In this document: in pieces, positions 20,542 to 29,656 of the stretch
Layout: every line of letters begins with the position of its first letter
Numbering within the stretch: the stretch's first letter is position 1
From: Epithemia pelagica
Taxonomy: Eukaryota > Bacillariophyta > Bacillariophyceae > Surirellales > Surirellaceae
Direction of reading: 5' to 3'
DNA length: 64,000 nucleotides
Assembly: GCA_946965045.2 (NCBI GenBank)
Contig: OX337236.1
Coordinates: forward strand, 1,736,001 to 1,800,000
Made by a program: the position numbers and the translations under genes
The notes under the pieces: model-generated
The model's database searches: none
Told to the model about the DNA's origin: nothing
Seen by the model: only the letters and a program-made list of their open reading frames with translations

Positions 20542-20594
20542 GAAAACATCTCGCATGGTGCACCTTACCCAAAGCAAGCTGCCTTTGTGCATCC

Positions 20595-23500
20595 TCAAAC
20601 TGTGTTGTTGCTTTCCGTGTAGTTCCATTTGCCTCCGCTGTATTCAATATCGGTATCTCGATGGCGCCAGCTCCGTCCGGAGGAGGAGGATGCAACTCGA
20701 GCGGCGCCCACCCGTTGTGTACACAGCGGTTGGAGGGCACAAAAGGCCCGAAATTGGAGAATGGTACACAAATCCTTATTGGCCAAGGCGTCGGCCAGTG
20801 GCTTGGAACGACCAATGCCCACGACCGTGCCAAAGACATTGTCAAAATTGCTCGTCATTTTCAGTCCAATCCAACTGTCCACCGGCCCTTGGATAGGCAA
20901 GGCATTCAACAGAAACTCTGCCCCCGATTCACTAATAAGGTAGCCCGTAAGATAAAACAAATGAGTCGGAATGCCCACATGTTTACGATAGGCGACAATG
21001 GGTGCTGTCTTGGGACGACTGTATCCCAGCGAGCAGAAATGAAAGTCCCGGGGAAGCTCGCGCAACACATCCTGCAATCGATCCGTAAAACGATCGACCA
21101 ACATGGCATCGTCTTCCACAATTAGACACACGGGAGCCGGCGGATTCTGGCGGTTCGACACGTGCATTGCTGTGCCTTGCGCAAATCCACTCATGTGAAA
21201 CAGTCGTCGAAGCACGGTGGGCCTCCGTACAAATGGAGAGGGAGACCCGGTCGTCCTTTCATGTATACTTTGAAACGAGCGCAGTGCACCTTTCCAAGAC
21301 GCCAAATGCGACAAAGCGCATGCCCTCTCACTGGGACTGGCTCGAACCAAGCCTTCTCCATCGGGTGCATTGGTGTCAAATGCTTTCAAATCGTGAGGCC
21401 GCCAATGGGTATGGACCAAATCATCCAATCCATCTCCAACTTGCTTGGATAGTTGCTCCGTTGCCTCGAACCATTTTCCACGGCCATCAAAAGCGTACTG
21501 ACCAAAGAAGTTGGGTTCTTTCTGAGATGAGGCTTCGTCCTTGCCGTGCTGCTTCAACGACGCAACAGCGTGGACAACAGTCACTCGATGTATCATGGCT
21601 TGAACATAAAACGCTTCCATTCGATCAGGACGACATTGCAGATTGATCACACGAACCACAGGGGTGTGAGACAGCTCTCCCATCCGTGACAAGGAACGTG
21701 ATCTCAATGAATGTGACGTGTCGGGTCTAGAATCAACCAACTTGAGGAGTTTGCTGGCACACGCAAGAGCCAGCTCTCCGTTCGCCACAATGACTGCAAC
21801 ATGAAGAAGGTGGCTGACACTTTCGAGCTCCAATGAGCTATCGTCTTGTGCTATCACCCCCCTGGCTTTGTCGAGGAAGTACTGGAATGGTGTTGACATG
21901 GCTGCTTCAGAGCCCATCAACGTTCGAAGACGATCAAGCCTACGAATCTCCATTTCTCTCACTGCATTGGCTCGCCACACCAACTCTGAAGCCCGCTCAT
22001 ACGCAAGGGCTGAGTCAAGAAGAAGACTGGATGCCCCCTCATGTCCCATGATCAGACACAGCTGAAACGCCAATGTGGCGGGACGAGAACATTTCGCCTC
22101 ATTTGCAGTGATCCAGTTGAGAGACTTTATCTCACGAAGCAACGCGGACGCACGGTTCTGGTAGTCCTCTATCTTCAACTCCTCGTGGTCCTGAAGAATG
22201 CCCGCTTCCACAAGACGCCGATAGGCGGCAACCTCTACGCGAGCGATATCGCGGACACGAGCATTTCGAGCGTTCGAATACCGATGTCGCCAAATAGAAG
22301 CCACAAGTTCAAGACATAATTTGAGCGCCTTTTCGGCAAACTCATTGTTGACACTCGTTCTGTCCTCGCCGTAGAACAACATGGACAGCAAGTTGGAACC
22401 GGCTCCGTCGTCATTGGTTGGAGGCAACCACCACAGCATTTTTGGCTGAGGGATGAGCATTGCTTCGACCAAAATAAGACTCATGGTAGGAGGTAGCTTC
22501 GGATGGTCATCGTGTTGACTAGGCGCAGTGGAGAGCAAGTACCCCCAAACCAAGTCACCTACTTGATTCTGGTCACGAGAAATGTAATACCCCACAACGA
22601 GCTGCACCAAGACGACCCGTTCCAGCAAGCTCGATAGCCTTCCTTGAACTTTTGCATCCAAGTGGTCACTGTCTTTCAAATGATCTGGGTTTGTCGTATC
22701 CATCTCTTCTTGATCTTCGTCCTCGACCGTGATGGAATGATGATAGGCAAGAGTGTTGACACTGTCTGCCCTGTCTTGAACGGGCCAGCACTGCGTTATC
22801 TCCCCATCCAACGATGACATTAGAGATTCTACCAATTGTTTTCGTCCCCTCAGTCCCACCATCATCTTAGTTGTTTGATCATCTTCGTTACGACCGACCG
22901 CTTTATTCAGGAAAGCTTCCTCTCCACAATACGTGTCTATTATAAGAAGCGCTCGAAATACCATGAGCTTTCCCTCAACTATTGGGTTTTCGGGGTGAAC
23001 AGTACTTTCACTTGATGTATTGATAAAATTACAGGCGGGGATCAATGCTGAGGTCACAAAGGGTGGATAGCTCTCGAGGAGATCCTTATCAATGAGTTGG
23101 ATTCGAGAAAGACTGTGGATGGCCCAGGCCAAGTCGGCCGCCACTTCTTCATCGGCCCTTGAAATCCATTTCCATGTCTGCGGATCATTGTCTGGTTCTT
23201 GGTGGTTACTAGCACTATTTTCATCTGTGGGATCCACATTGACAACTGTCTCGGCAGGGAGAACAGCTTTGTCAGCAACGTCAACACCTTCCGCCACTTT
23301 TTCAACAGTCGTGGTTGATGCTTTCTCCTCTACAAGTGAAACGTCAAGTCTTTCTATCGACTGAAAGGCTTCTCGAAGCAATTCCAAAACGTTTGGTTGT
23401 TCTTCTTCGGATCTTTCTCTTTCGGTGGTTGCTGCATGCTTCCTAGACGGGTTGCCTTTATCACTTTTCTTCATATTCTCAACATCGTCATCATCGTCGT

Positions 23501-24314
23501 CACTACTTGATTCCAACACAAAAAGACCTGGTGTGTGCCTTTGTGTTTCTTTCCTGGTGTTTGTTGTTTCGCTTTGTTGAGGCAGCACTGCACTTTGCTT
23601 TGGATCATTTTCTTCGTTACTATCATCGTCACTGCTCGAATCCAAATCAAACACTGCATTCATGTGCTTTTCCAAGTCGGAATCTGCTTTGTTGGGGAGA
23701 TCTTTCTGGTCATCCACCGGTTTTGAAGATTGCGGTTGACCCTTGGCGGTTGACTCGTCCTCCTGCTGGCCATAAGGAGGCTCGTGTTCTTTGTTTGCGC
23801 CGTTCGGATCACTGGAATCGTCAGAGTCAAAGTTCAACATGGAATCATCAATGGGGACACCGTCACCTCCATCATCACCACTGTGTCCGTTGTCTGCTGG
23901 TGTGGGTTCAATCTCCGCGTCCTCACCATTCTTGCTGTGGTGAGTTGTACGAGAATCTGTAGTTTTCATATCTTGGTTTCGTGTCGATGGAGAGGATTGC
24001 TGTTTTTGCTCCTTCCGCTGGCTTTGCAGTTGTTCGTATTGCTGTTGATATTTCTTGGCGCGAGCCTTCCATATTTGAACATCAGCTTCGAGATTCGCTT
24101 GCAAGGACTGAAAATACTCCAGGACCCTGGGGTCCGACTTTAACAATTTCACCAAGGCCGCCGGTGGGGCAGGAGGTGGCGGTGGACGTGAGGAATCGGG
24201 GGATCTCGATGTTCTCCTCTTGCGTCGTCTTTCCGGTTCATTGTTGGAATTGGTTGTTCGTTTGGTGGAAGGAGTGTCATTCGATGCCTTTTGGGCCTTG
24301 CGCTTGCGATCCAT
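20595..24314 (-). CDS. Large acidic/helical protein with C-terminal GT25-type glycosyltransferase domain
   Basis: Single exon, 1239 residues from ATG 24314. The last ~350 residues (886-1239) look like glycosyltransferase family 25 (procollagen galactosyltransferase / bacterial LPS type): VVRVINLQCRPDRMEAF, ERACALSHLASWKGAL, VCLIVEDDAMLV (EDD at 1067-1069, the metal-binding acidic motif), then LTGYLISESGAEFLLN. The N-terminus is unusual for this family. It begins MDRKRKAQK and has RRRKRRTSRS, which look like nuclear localisation signals, then a helical stretch, then ~250 residues of acidic Ser/Asp/Glu-rich disorder. The middle (~380-880) is mostly helical and unrecognised. There is no signal peptide or membrane anchor, so the transferase domain would sit in the cytosol or nucleus. 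No internal stop or obvious intron separates the two halves. Mis-joining of two genes by loss of a stop codon cannot be excluded. Confidence 0.75.
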   Translation of the reverse strand: MDRKRKAQKASNDTPSTKRTTNSNNEPERRRKRRTSRSPDSSRPPPPPAPPAALVKLLKSDPRVLEYFQSLQANLEADVQIWKARAKKYQQQYEQLQSQRKEQKQQSSPSTRNQDMKTTDSRTTHHSKNGEDAEIEPTPADNGHSGDDGGDGVPIDDSMLNFDSDDSSDPNGANKEHEPPYGQQEDESTAKGQPQSSKPVDDQKDLPNKADSDLEKHMNAVFDLDSSSDDDSNEENDPKQSAVLPQQSETTNTRKETQRHTPGLFVLESSSDDDDDDVENMKKSDKGNPSRKHAATTERERSEEEQPNVLELLREAFQSIERLDVSLVEEKASTTTVEKVAEGVDVADKAVLPAETVVNVDPTDENSASNHQEPDNDPQTWKWISRADEEVAADLAWAIHSLSRIQLIDKDLLESYPPFVTSALIPACNFINTSSESTVHPENPIVEGKLMVFRALLIIDTYCGEEAFLNKAVGRNEDDQTTKMMVGLRGRKQLVESLMSSLDGEITQCWPVQDRADSVNTLAYHHSITVEDEDQEEMDTTNPDHLKDSDHLDAKVQGRLSSLLERVVLVQLVVGYYISRDQNQVGDLVWGYLLSTAPSQHDDHPKLPPTMSLILVEAMLIPQPKMLWWLPPTNDDGAGSNLLSMLFYGEDRTSVNNEFAEKALKLCLELVASIWRHRYSNARNARVRDIARVEVAAYRRLVEAGILQDHEELKIEDYQNRASALLREIKSLNWITANEAKCSRPATLAFQLCLIMGHEGASSLLLDSALAYERASELVWRANAVREMEIRRLDRLRTLMGSEAAMSTPFQYFLDKARGVIAQDDSSLELESVSHLLHVAVIVANGELALACASKLLKLVDSRPDTSHSLRSRSLSRMGELSHTPVVRVINLQCRPDRMEAFYVQAMIHRVTVVHAVASLKQHGKDEASSQKEPNFFGQYAFDGRGKWFEATEQLSKQVGDGLDDLVHTHWRPHDLKAFDTNAPDGEGLVRASPSERACALSHLASWKGALRSFQSIHERTTGSPSPFVRRPTVLRRLFHMSGFAQGTAMHVSNRQNPPAPVCLIVEDDAMLVDRFTDRLQDVLRELPRDFHFCSLGYSRPKTAPIVAYRKHVGIPTHLFYLTGYLISESGAEFLLNALPIQGPVDSWIGLKMTSNFDNVFGTVVGIGRSKPLADALANKDLCTILQFRAFCALQPLCTQRVGAARVASSSSGRSWRHRDTDIEYSGGKWNYTESNNTV

Positions 24315-25352
24315 TGTTTATACTATTAGCCGACGACCTAGAACCTAGAACGCTCGGTTTCGTCACCGACTGATTTTGGAAACACCAATCATAGGATCTG
24401 TAGCATAGAATGAAAATACAATCATGCAATCCCTTTTCCACAAGTCTCTTCGGGTTCTTCTTCTCGATCTCTTGTGAAGAACAGCAAGTGTTCAACGTTG
24501 ACCGCCCAACCTTCATTGTCAGCACCTTTGGCTACCACAAAAGCGTGGATGTCATACCATTTATGCGCGACTTCATGTTTCTAGCCGCATCGGCGCGTTG
24601 GGGGCTTGCACTTCTTGCTCATGACATGGCAGGCGTAAATCGGGGGGGATGGTATCTTTCAGCAACTTCCGGTAACTAACCGTGAGTCCCATATCCGCTA
24701 GCAATACCCAGAGGACAAGACCAAGAACTTCTTCGACAAAGGATCGATATTAATACAAAATACGTATTATGAAACCATAGAGTATGGTTTCCCAATCTCT
24801 AGTATGGAACAAACGGGAATGTCGTGAGGGATGTCGTTTGATGTCGTGAGGGATGTCGTTTGATGTTGTTTGATGTCGTTTCGGGCTCGCGCGGAAACAT
24901 GGTTTGAATCAAAATCAAGCGGTGCTCATTCAGTTGATTCAGCGATGGGACTACCGTCAATCATTCGTGTGTTTTCTGTTGAAGAATACCAACTGCTGGA
25001 GAGTAGAGCTTCTTTTGGCGATATAAAAGCAAACGACATCAAACGACATCAAACGACATCAAAAGACATCAAAAGACATCAAACGACATCCCGACATCCG
25101 TGACTCGGGATGCTTGCCTCATATCGAAAGAATCTGTATCTAATATGATCATATCAGAGCTATTGGTGTGTGATAACGCAATATGAAAACGGTTGTTTTA
25201 TCGTGACGATACTCTGAGAAGTAGAAAGATTTCGTACGTTTTGAGTCCATTACCGGAAGTTGCAGGGAGTGGCACCACTTCTTTTGCTGCTGGAAGAGGT
25301 TCCAAACATCGTTATCATACTGTGATACTTCACATTAGTTAACCGCATAGAA
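24315..25352. other. Intergenic region holding a foldback-type element
   Basis: About 1 kb between the GT25-domain gene start and the left edge of the duplicated block. It contains the inverted-repeat element described separately. Short open frames at 24410-24679 and 24870-25103 have no recognisable content; the second runs into the repeat arm. Confidence 0.5.
24821..25101. mobile_element. Small foldback (inverted-repeat) element with 10-bp subrepeats
   Basis: The left arm (about 24821-24881) is built of GATGTCGTTT units and variants at 24830, 24840, 24852, 24862 and 24872. The right arm (about 25031-25101) is the reverse complement, AAACGACATC, at 25031, 25041, 25051 and 25081, with AAAAGACATC at 25061 and 25071. 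Arms of ~60-70 bp flank ~150 bp of unique sequence, so a single strand could fold into a long hairpin. Tandem subrepeats within inverted arms are typical of foldback transposons and some MITEs. No transposase is encoded and I could not define a target-site duplication, so mobility is inferred. Confidence 0.55.
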
Positions 25353-25643
25353 ACTACCTCCAGCAGGTTGTCCTTCTATTTTTCGAAAAGGATGTTTGTC
25401 ATGCAACCTATGAGCTAAACCATTCTCAAATCGCAAAATCAAGAAAAGACCATGTTGACCGAGGTGGTTGCTATGAAAAATGTACTTATATGAAGATAGC
25501 TGAGGGATCTCTAAACAACGCAGGCTTGTTGAAAAGTAGCCATGACTGATTCTCAGAAAGGAGCTCTGTTTATCAGCGCTCTAACAAACTTTTGGCACAT
25601 ACGGCTCAGTTGTTGGACTCACGAGGCAGATGCAGAAGCAAAA
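25353..25643 (+). pseudogene. 5' fragment of the GT gene (copy B)
   Basis: This stretch matches the upstream region and first ~60 codons of the glycosyltransferase-like gene at 10321-12075, on the opposite strand of the window. The shared sequence includes TTGTCATGCAACCTATGAGC, the start region (ATG at 25490) and the signal-anchor codons. The reading frame is dead: the start is followed by TGA at 25547-25549. The match ends after GCAGAAGCAAA (25643), where it abuts the 3' flank of the papain-like copy, so about two thirds of the gene or more is missing. It also lacks a short duplicated stretch just before the start that is present in copy A. Confidence 0.85.
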
Positions 25644-25694
25644 CCTAGCTGAAGATCACAGTAATGGAGTTGCTGAATCTTTCAGGCGTCACTA

Positions 25695-27395
25695 CTATGA
25701 GGATTCATATCCTGTCGTGGGAAAAATGCCATCGGACCATTCGCCGTCACTCCGTTCGAGATGACTACAGTCTGCCACGGGAGACGAGCAGAAAAACCCT
25801 GTCAAGTTTTGCCTTTCCCATTCACCTTTGGTCTTTACCCGCCGGCTTAACAGATTGTAGAAGGCGAGACAAGCATTCGAATTCATGAAATATTCAGTGC
25901 TGACTTCAATGATTTGCATGGGGCCTTCCCAAGAATTCTGCAAGAGCCAATATTTTGACCCGTCCACTTCCCGATACCCAAGGAGGATCATTGCATGAAA
26001 GGCGATAGCATCTTCTTCCCCGCGTTCATCGATTTCCGAAGATGCGCTGACACTGTTTTCGTCAACATACCAAATGCGGTTCGCGATATCGTCATCTGCA
26101 TCATTGTCCAAAAAGGACAAATCCTCTTCAAAATCATCATGAGTCGCCAATACGGACGCGGTGTAAAAAGACGAGCTCTCGCGGGGTGCTGATTCCAAGC
26201 CAACGATTGAATCTGTCGACATTGACGCATCAAGAGTAGTCACAGTTTCGTTGTCATCTTGGTTGCCGGCGGCAGATTTATTTAATAATGTCGTCCACCT
26301 TGCATGTAGAGCATCTTCCAGTTCTTTTATTTCTGGGTTGACGGGATCATCCAACAGAATGAATTCGGCCGGTTCGTCCCATTTAGTAAAACGAGCAACC
26401 CTACGAGGAATCAAATGTACCGGTATTTTCGTCCAAATTTGATTCGGTTCCACAGTTTCTTCCATTCTGAGAATAAATTTGCCCAAGTCAGGGCACTTGT
26501 CAGTCACATCTTGTGAAGGTGGATGACACCAAAAGTTTTTCGGAACTGCAAATCGAGAGACCAAAAGAGGTTGTTTTGCAACTTGCCTCGTGAGTCTATT
26601 GAGTTCCTTTTCTTCAAACAAATTCGTCGCGAAGATTCGGTCCTGGTTACGCCCGGAAACAAAGAATTTTCTCTCCAGAATTTCAAAGACCCTCGAAGAG
26701 TCACCACCGCCGTCCCTTACAACAAAATCCATCAATTCTTTTTCATTAAAATGGTGGCGTATCAGTCGTGACACATTACTCGGTGGCGTCGGTTGGCCGC
26801 AAACTCCCAAGATGTAGGACATGGCTACACATGGTGCTTGAAGGAAGCAATAATCATGCTTTTGCATTCGAAAGTAATACGTCACGTTGGACATACCTCG
26901 GGAAAATCCTGTTGTTCCCATTTGTTGAAAGTAGCGGTGGAGCGACATACAGGCCCGGATATAGTGAACCTGATAGGCCTCCTGGTTTGATAAATCAATG
27001 TCTCCGTCGACGGCCATTACTCGGTCGATACGATCGTTCCCTTTGTGCAGAATTTTTCTCACAGCTCTCGTGCGTGTTGCCTGATTCTTATTCATCATAA
27101 AATTACGACTGTAGAGGAAGAGTAACACACGGCATGTCCGAAATTGCAGCTCCACCGGTTCACCTTGCTGGATCATACTCCATTTCACCTTTGCTCCGTT
27201 ATTAACCCATTCAACACGCAGGTCTGAAAAATCGTGATTGATTGCTCTCACTGCATCGTCAAAAGTTTTCCTCCTGGGTACTTTTGGAGGTAAAAGATTG
27301 TAATCCTCAAATGATTCTTTTCTGGTCACAGCGGGAGGAGTCTCTCCTCGATTCCCTTTCTTCTTCCGAATCTGGGGAGACTGCAACGAAGACAT
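25695..27395 (-). CDS. Papain-like cysteine peptidase family protein (P, copy B)
   Basis: Single exon, 566 residues, intact and collinear with copy A from MSSLQSPQ to the shared GYESS end. Most differences are single substitutions, with small length changes in the Lys run near the N-terminus and near residue 67. The putative nucleophile block keeps Cys (CFLQAPC), but the residues before it change from HGSC to HDYC. The His block (HAMILLGY) and Asn block (LQNSWEGP) are unchanged. Near the C-terminus LLFYMPS becomes LAFYNLLS. The open frame after duplication suggests that it is recent or maintained. It is head-to-head with the broken X copy, as in the parent block, with a shorter spacer of ~740 bp, so its promoter region was copied with it. 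Confidence 0.65.
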   Translation of the reverse strand: MSSLQSPQIRKKKGNRGETPPAVTRKESFEDYNLLPPKVPRRKTFDDAVRAINHDFSDLRVEWVNNGAKVKWSMIQQGEPVELQFRTCRVLLFLYSRNFMMNKNQATRTRAVRKILHKGNDRIDRVMAVDGDIDLSNQEAYQVHYIRACMSLHRYFQQMGTTGFSRGMSNVTYYFRMQKHDYCFLQAPCVAMSYILGVCGQPTPPSNVSRLIRHHFNEKELMDFVVRDGGGDSSRVFEILERKFFVSGRNQDRIFATNLFEEKELNRLTRQVAKQPLLVSRFAVPKNFWCHPPSQDVTDKCPDLGKFILRMEETVEPNQIWTKIPVHLIPRRVARFTKWDEPAEFILLDDPVNPEIKELEDALHARWTTLLNKSAAGNQDDNETVTTLDASMSTDSIVGLESAPRESSSFYTASVLATHDDFEEDLSFLDNDADDDIANRIWYVDENSVSASSEIDERGEEDAIAFHAMILLGYREVDGSKYWLLQNSWEGPMQIIEVSTEYFMNSNACLAFYNLLSRRVKTKGEWERQNLTGFFCSSPVADCSHLERSDGEWSDGIFPTTGYESS

Positions 27396-28138
27396 GTTTT
27401 GGTGCAGCGCTGTAGCTGTGTGCTGTTTGGATGTTTCTGTGGATTCTTGGAGCTTGACAATCGCCGATTGTTGTTATCAGTTGTATTTTTGTGGCAGGAG
27501 AACCTTTCTACTTGTTGTGACTTTTGGGTCCTCGCAATGGTTTTGGAAGGATGCGTTTTTTTTGGCACACGTCTCAAAGGTGGGTTTTGAATTCAGAGTT
27601 TTGAGATCAGATTGCTCCTTATCCCTCAGAGGTCACGAAATAGAGAGTCGTTTCGGAAAACAGTCTTTCAACTTGGAACGGGGACCCCTCGCACCTCTGC
27701 CCGCGTCATGAAATCCTTACATCCTCTCATTGCTTCATGCAACTCATGAAATCCTTACGATTTCGGCCATCCTATTGCTTCATGCAGCTCTTGAGACACT
27801 ATGTAACCTTACAAAGTGGGCGAAGGCGGTCTTTTACTGGCCCTTTTATGGTTCGTGAGATCTCTTCCTTTTCAGTTGCATGATGATTGTTACAGCACAA
27901 AAGATGGAAGCTGATCCCGATGATGGATGGTCTGTGAAATGTCTTACTCCCCAAATGTGTCTTACTCCCCAAATGCCGTAATTTGTCATTTGTCGATCGC
28001 TCTTTAACTTTTTTAGAGCACAGTCTGTTATTTTGTTTGTTCTTGATAATCCTTAGCGCAAACTTCGCATCGTACTCGCTGGGACGTAAGCCTCACAAGA
28101 TCCAACATCCAACCCAAAGATCCCATCAAACGGATACC
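27396..28138. other. Shared divergent spacer between P and X, copy B
   Basis: About 740 bp. The P-proximal part and the last ~60 bp before X match copy A; the middle differs. A short direct duplication, TGTCTTACTCCCCAAATG, occurs twice at about 27940-27975 and only once in copy A. An additional near-repeat of CATGAAATCCTTAC...CTCATTGCTTCATGCA follows at about 27707-27785. Confidence 0.55.
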
Positions 28139-29297
28139 ATGGGACGGAGAATCCTTTCACCACCACCGTCACGTTTGCAGAGTGAGAGACTGTCGCAGCG
28201 GTGCTGGCAAAGACAAAGACGACGGCAGCAAAAACAGCAAGGATTGGTTGGTTGTCACACTTGGTGGAGTTGGATCATGATCCTTGCAGCATTGCTGGTT
28301 CGTCCTTGTCACTCGCTCAGTCTCCACAGTAGTAGTGGTGGTGCACTATCGGCAGCTGTTTGTAGTGGGAGACGAAGAACAACCACCACTTGGACGATTG
28401 CCAAGCAAGGTTGGATACCATCGCGTCGCTCCTACTCATGGAGGATACCGCTCCAGAGTGAACCATGGCTTTTTCTCGGCCACAACCACTTCATTGACGG
28501 TTTGTTATTTGTCCAATCGGGGTGGTGGCGATGAAAAGCCGACCCTGGAGGAATCTTGCACGGAAATGATCAATGGAAGTCACGATTCCGACAAAAATGG
28601 CATGAACGCCACCATGGAGCAGGAAAAGGAACGTACACGACGGGTCTTTCTCAGCAATCCACCCCATGGCTTTCGAATCCATCCCTTTTCTTGGTCCGAA
28701 TTGCAGCAAATTTGTGATGCGAAAACGGGTGATTTATCCTTACTGTGTCGATCGGTACCGGAACAATACAAGTATACCGTCTATCGACAAGATTTGGAAT
28801 CGAAATGGCAGTCCTTGACCGACCATATTTTGTGTTCCAAATTCCAATTGGAATCACGAATCGATACTGCCACTGGATTGCGCCATGCTCGTCCTTCGTT
28901 ACGACAACTACTGCAACCACCAGACCCCAATGACAGTCACCTGTCCGACCAACATTGGACCAACAAACCTCGATTGGCCGTTCTGCCCAATGATTTTCCC
29001 TACTTTGTCGAAAAGGGCATTTCACATTGGGTCTTGTGGAAACTCCAGCCCTTGAACGACGACAATAAGGATCTAAACGGAGCTGGAGTCGATTCTTCTT
29101 GTAGTAGTAGTATTACGGAGGACGACATTATGCATGCCAAAGACGTGATTCGAGAAACCAGCATGGCTGCCAACGACCCACTATTCTACAACTGTGAGTT
29201 TTTGCATTGGATCAATCCACCCGAACTCAAGTCGATCCCCGAAATTGATCATGTCCACATTGTGTCGACTCACACCCACCAACAAGTCACCATCTGA
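28139..29297 (+). pseudogene. DUF3605-like gene, frameshifted copy (X, copy B)
   Basis: Homologous to the gene at 12237-13436 throughout. From ATG 28139 the frame encodes the basic N-terminus and signal-like segment (IMILAALLVRPCHS). It then goes out of frame at about 28449, where 11 bp present in copy A (between GGATACGGT and CCAGAG) are missing, and stops at 28534. The DUF3605-like domain lies in another frame that is open to 29297; an internal ATG at 28567 could start a ~240-residue protein lacking the signal segment. The domain blocks are intact (FSWSELQQI, PNDFPYFVEKGISHWVLWKL, INPPELKSIPEIDHVHI), but the last residues differ because of a further shift near the block edge. Either a pseudogene or a truncated, relocated protein. 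Confidence 0.7.
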
Positions 29298-29306
29298 CGG
29301 TGCGAA

Positions 29307-29656
29307 AAGGTAGCCTTTTTGGATAAGAAGGAAGCAACATTGGATGGGACAGGCTCAGGTATTTGGGGAACTTCTCCTCTGGGCCCAAGAGATTAATTAC
29401 CGAGCGGGGGCGAAGTTTCGTCTGTAGTGGTAAACTGGAAGAGTCAGAATCGAGTGCTGTGGGTCGCGTTGCAACTTTTGCAACGCTCCAAGAGCAATCG
29501 CAGGGTATCATTAGTGCGAACCCAAATGCGACAGGATTCATGAGCCTCCCGGATAATGTCGTTCACACTACAAAGGTGGCCCATCCTGAGAACCAAAACG
29601 AGCGTCGTTTCATGTTAGCCCTCCATCCGTTTTTTACCAACCAACGAGCCCAACGT
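29307..29656. other. Convergent intergenic region
   Basis: About 350 bp between the duplicated-block edge and the CobQ stop codon. Open frames on both strands at 29287-29665 are overlapping and unrecognised. Nothing else is seen. Confidence 0.45.

Larger units (their letters stand above)
25353..29306. repeat. Inverted, circularly permuted copy (copy B) of the GT-X-P block
   Basis: The order here is GT fragment (+), P copy (-), X copy (+). A plain inversion of 11895-16495 would give P (-), X (+), GT (+). The two outer ends of this copy both map to the same place in copy A, the GT-X spacer at about 12235-12250. The internal GT-P join at about 25643-25648 brings together the two outer ends of copy A. 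The length (~3.95 kb) equals that of copy A (~4.6 kb) less the ~0.65 kb spacer segment that is not shared. Confidence 0.8.

Noticed and set aside
25031-25090. CRISPR-like tandem repeats
   Set aside because: The 10-bp units are contiguous without spacers, the genome is eukaryotic, and a reverse-complement array lies 150 bp away.
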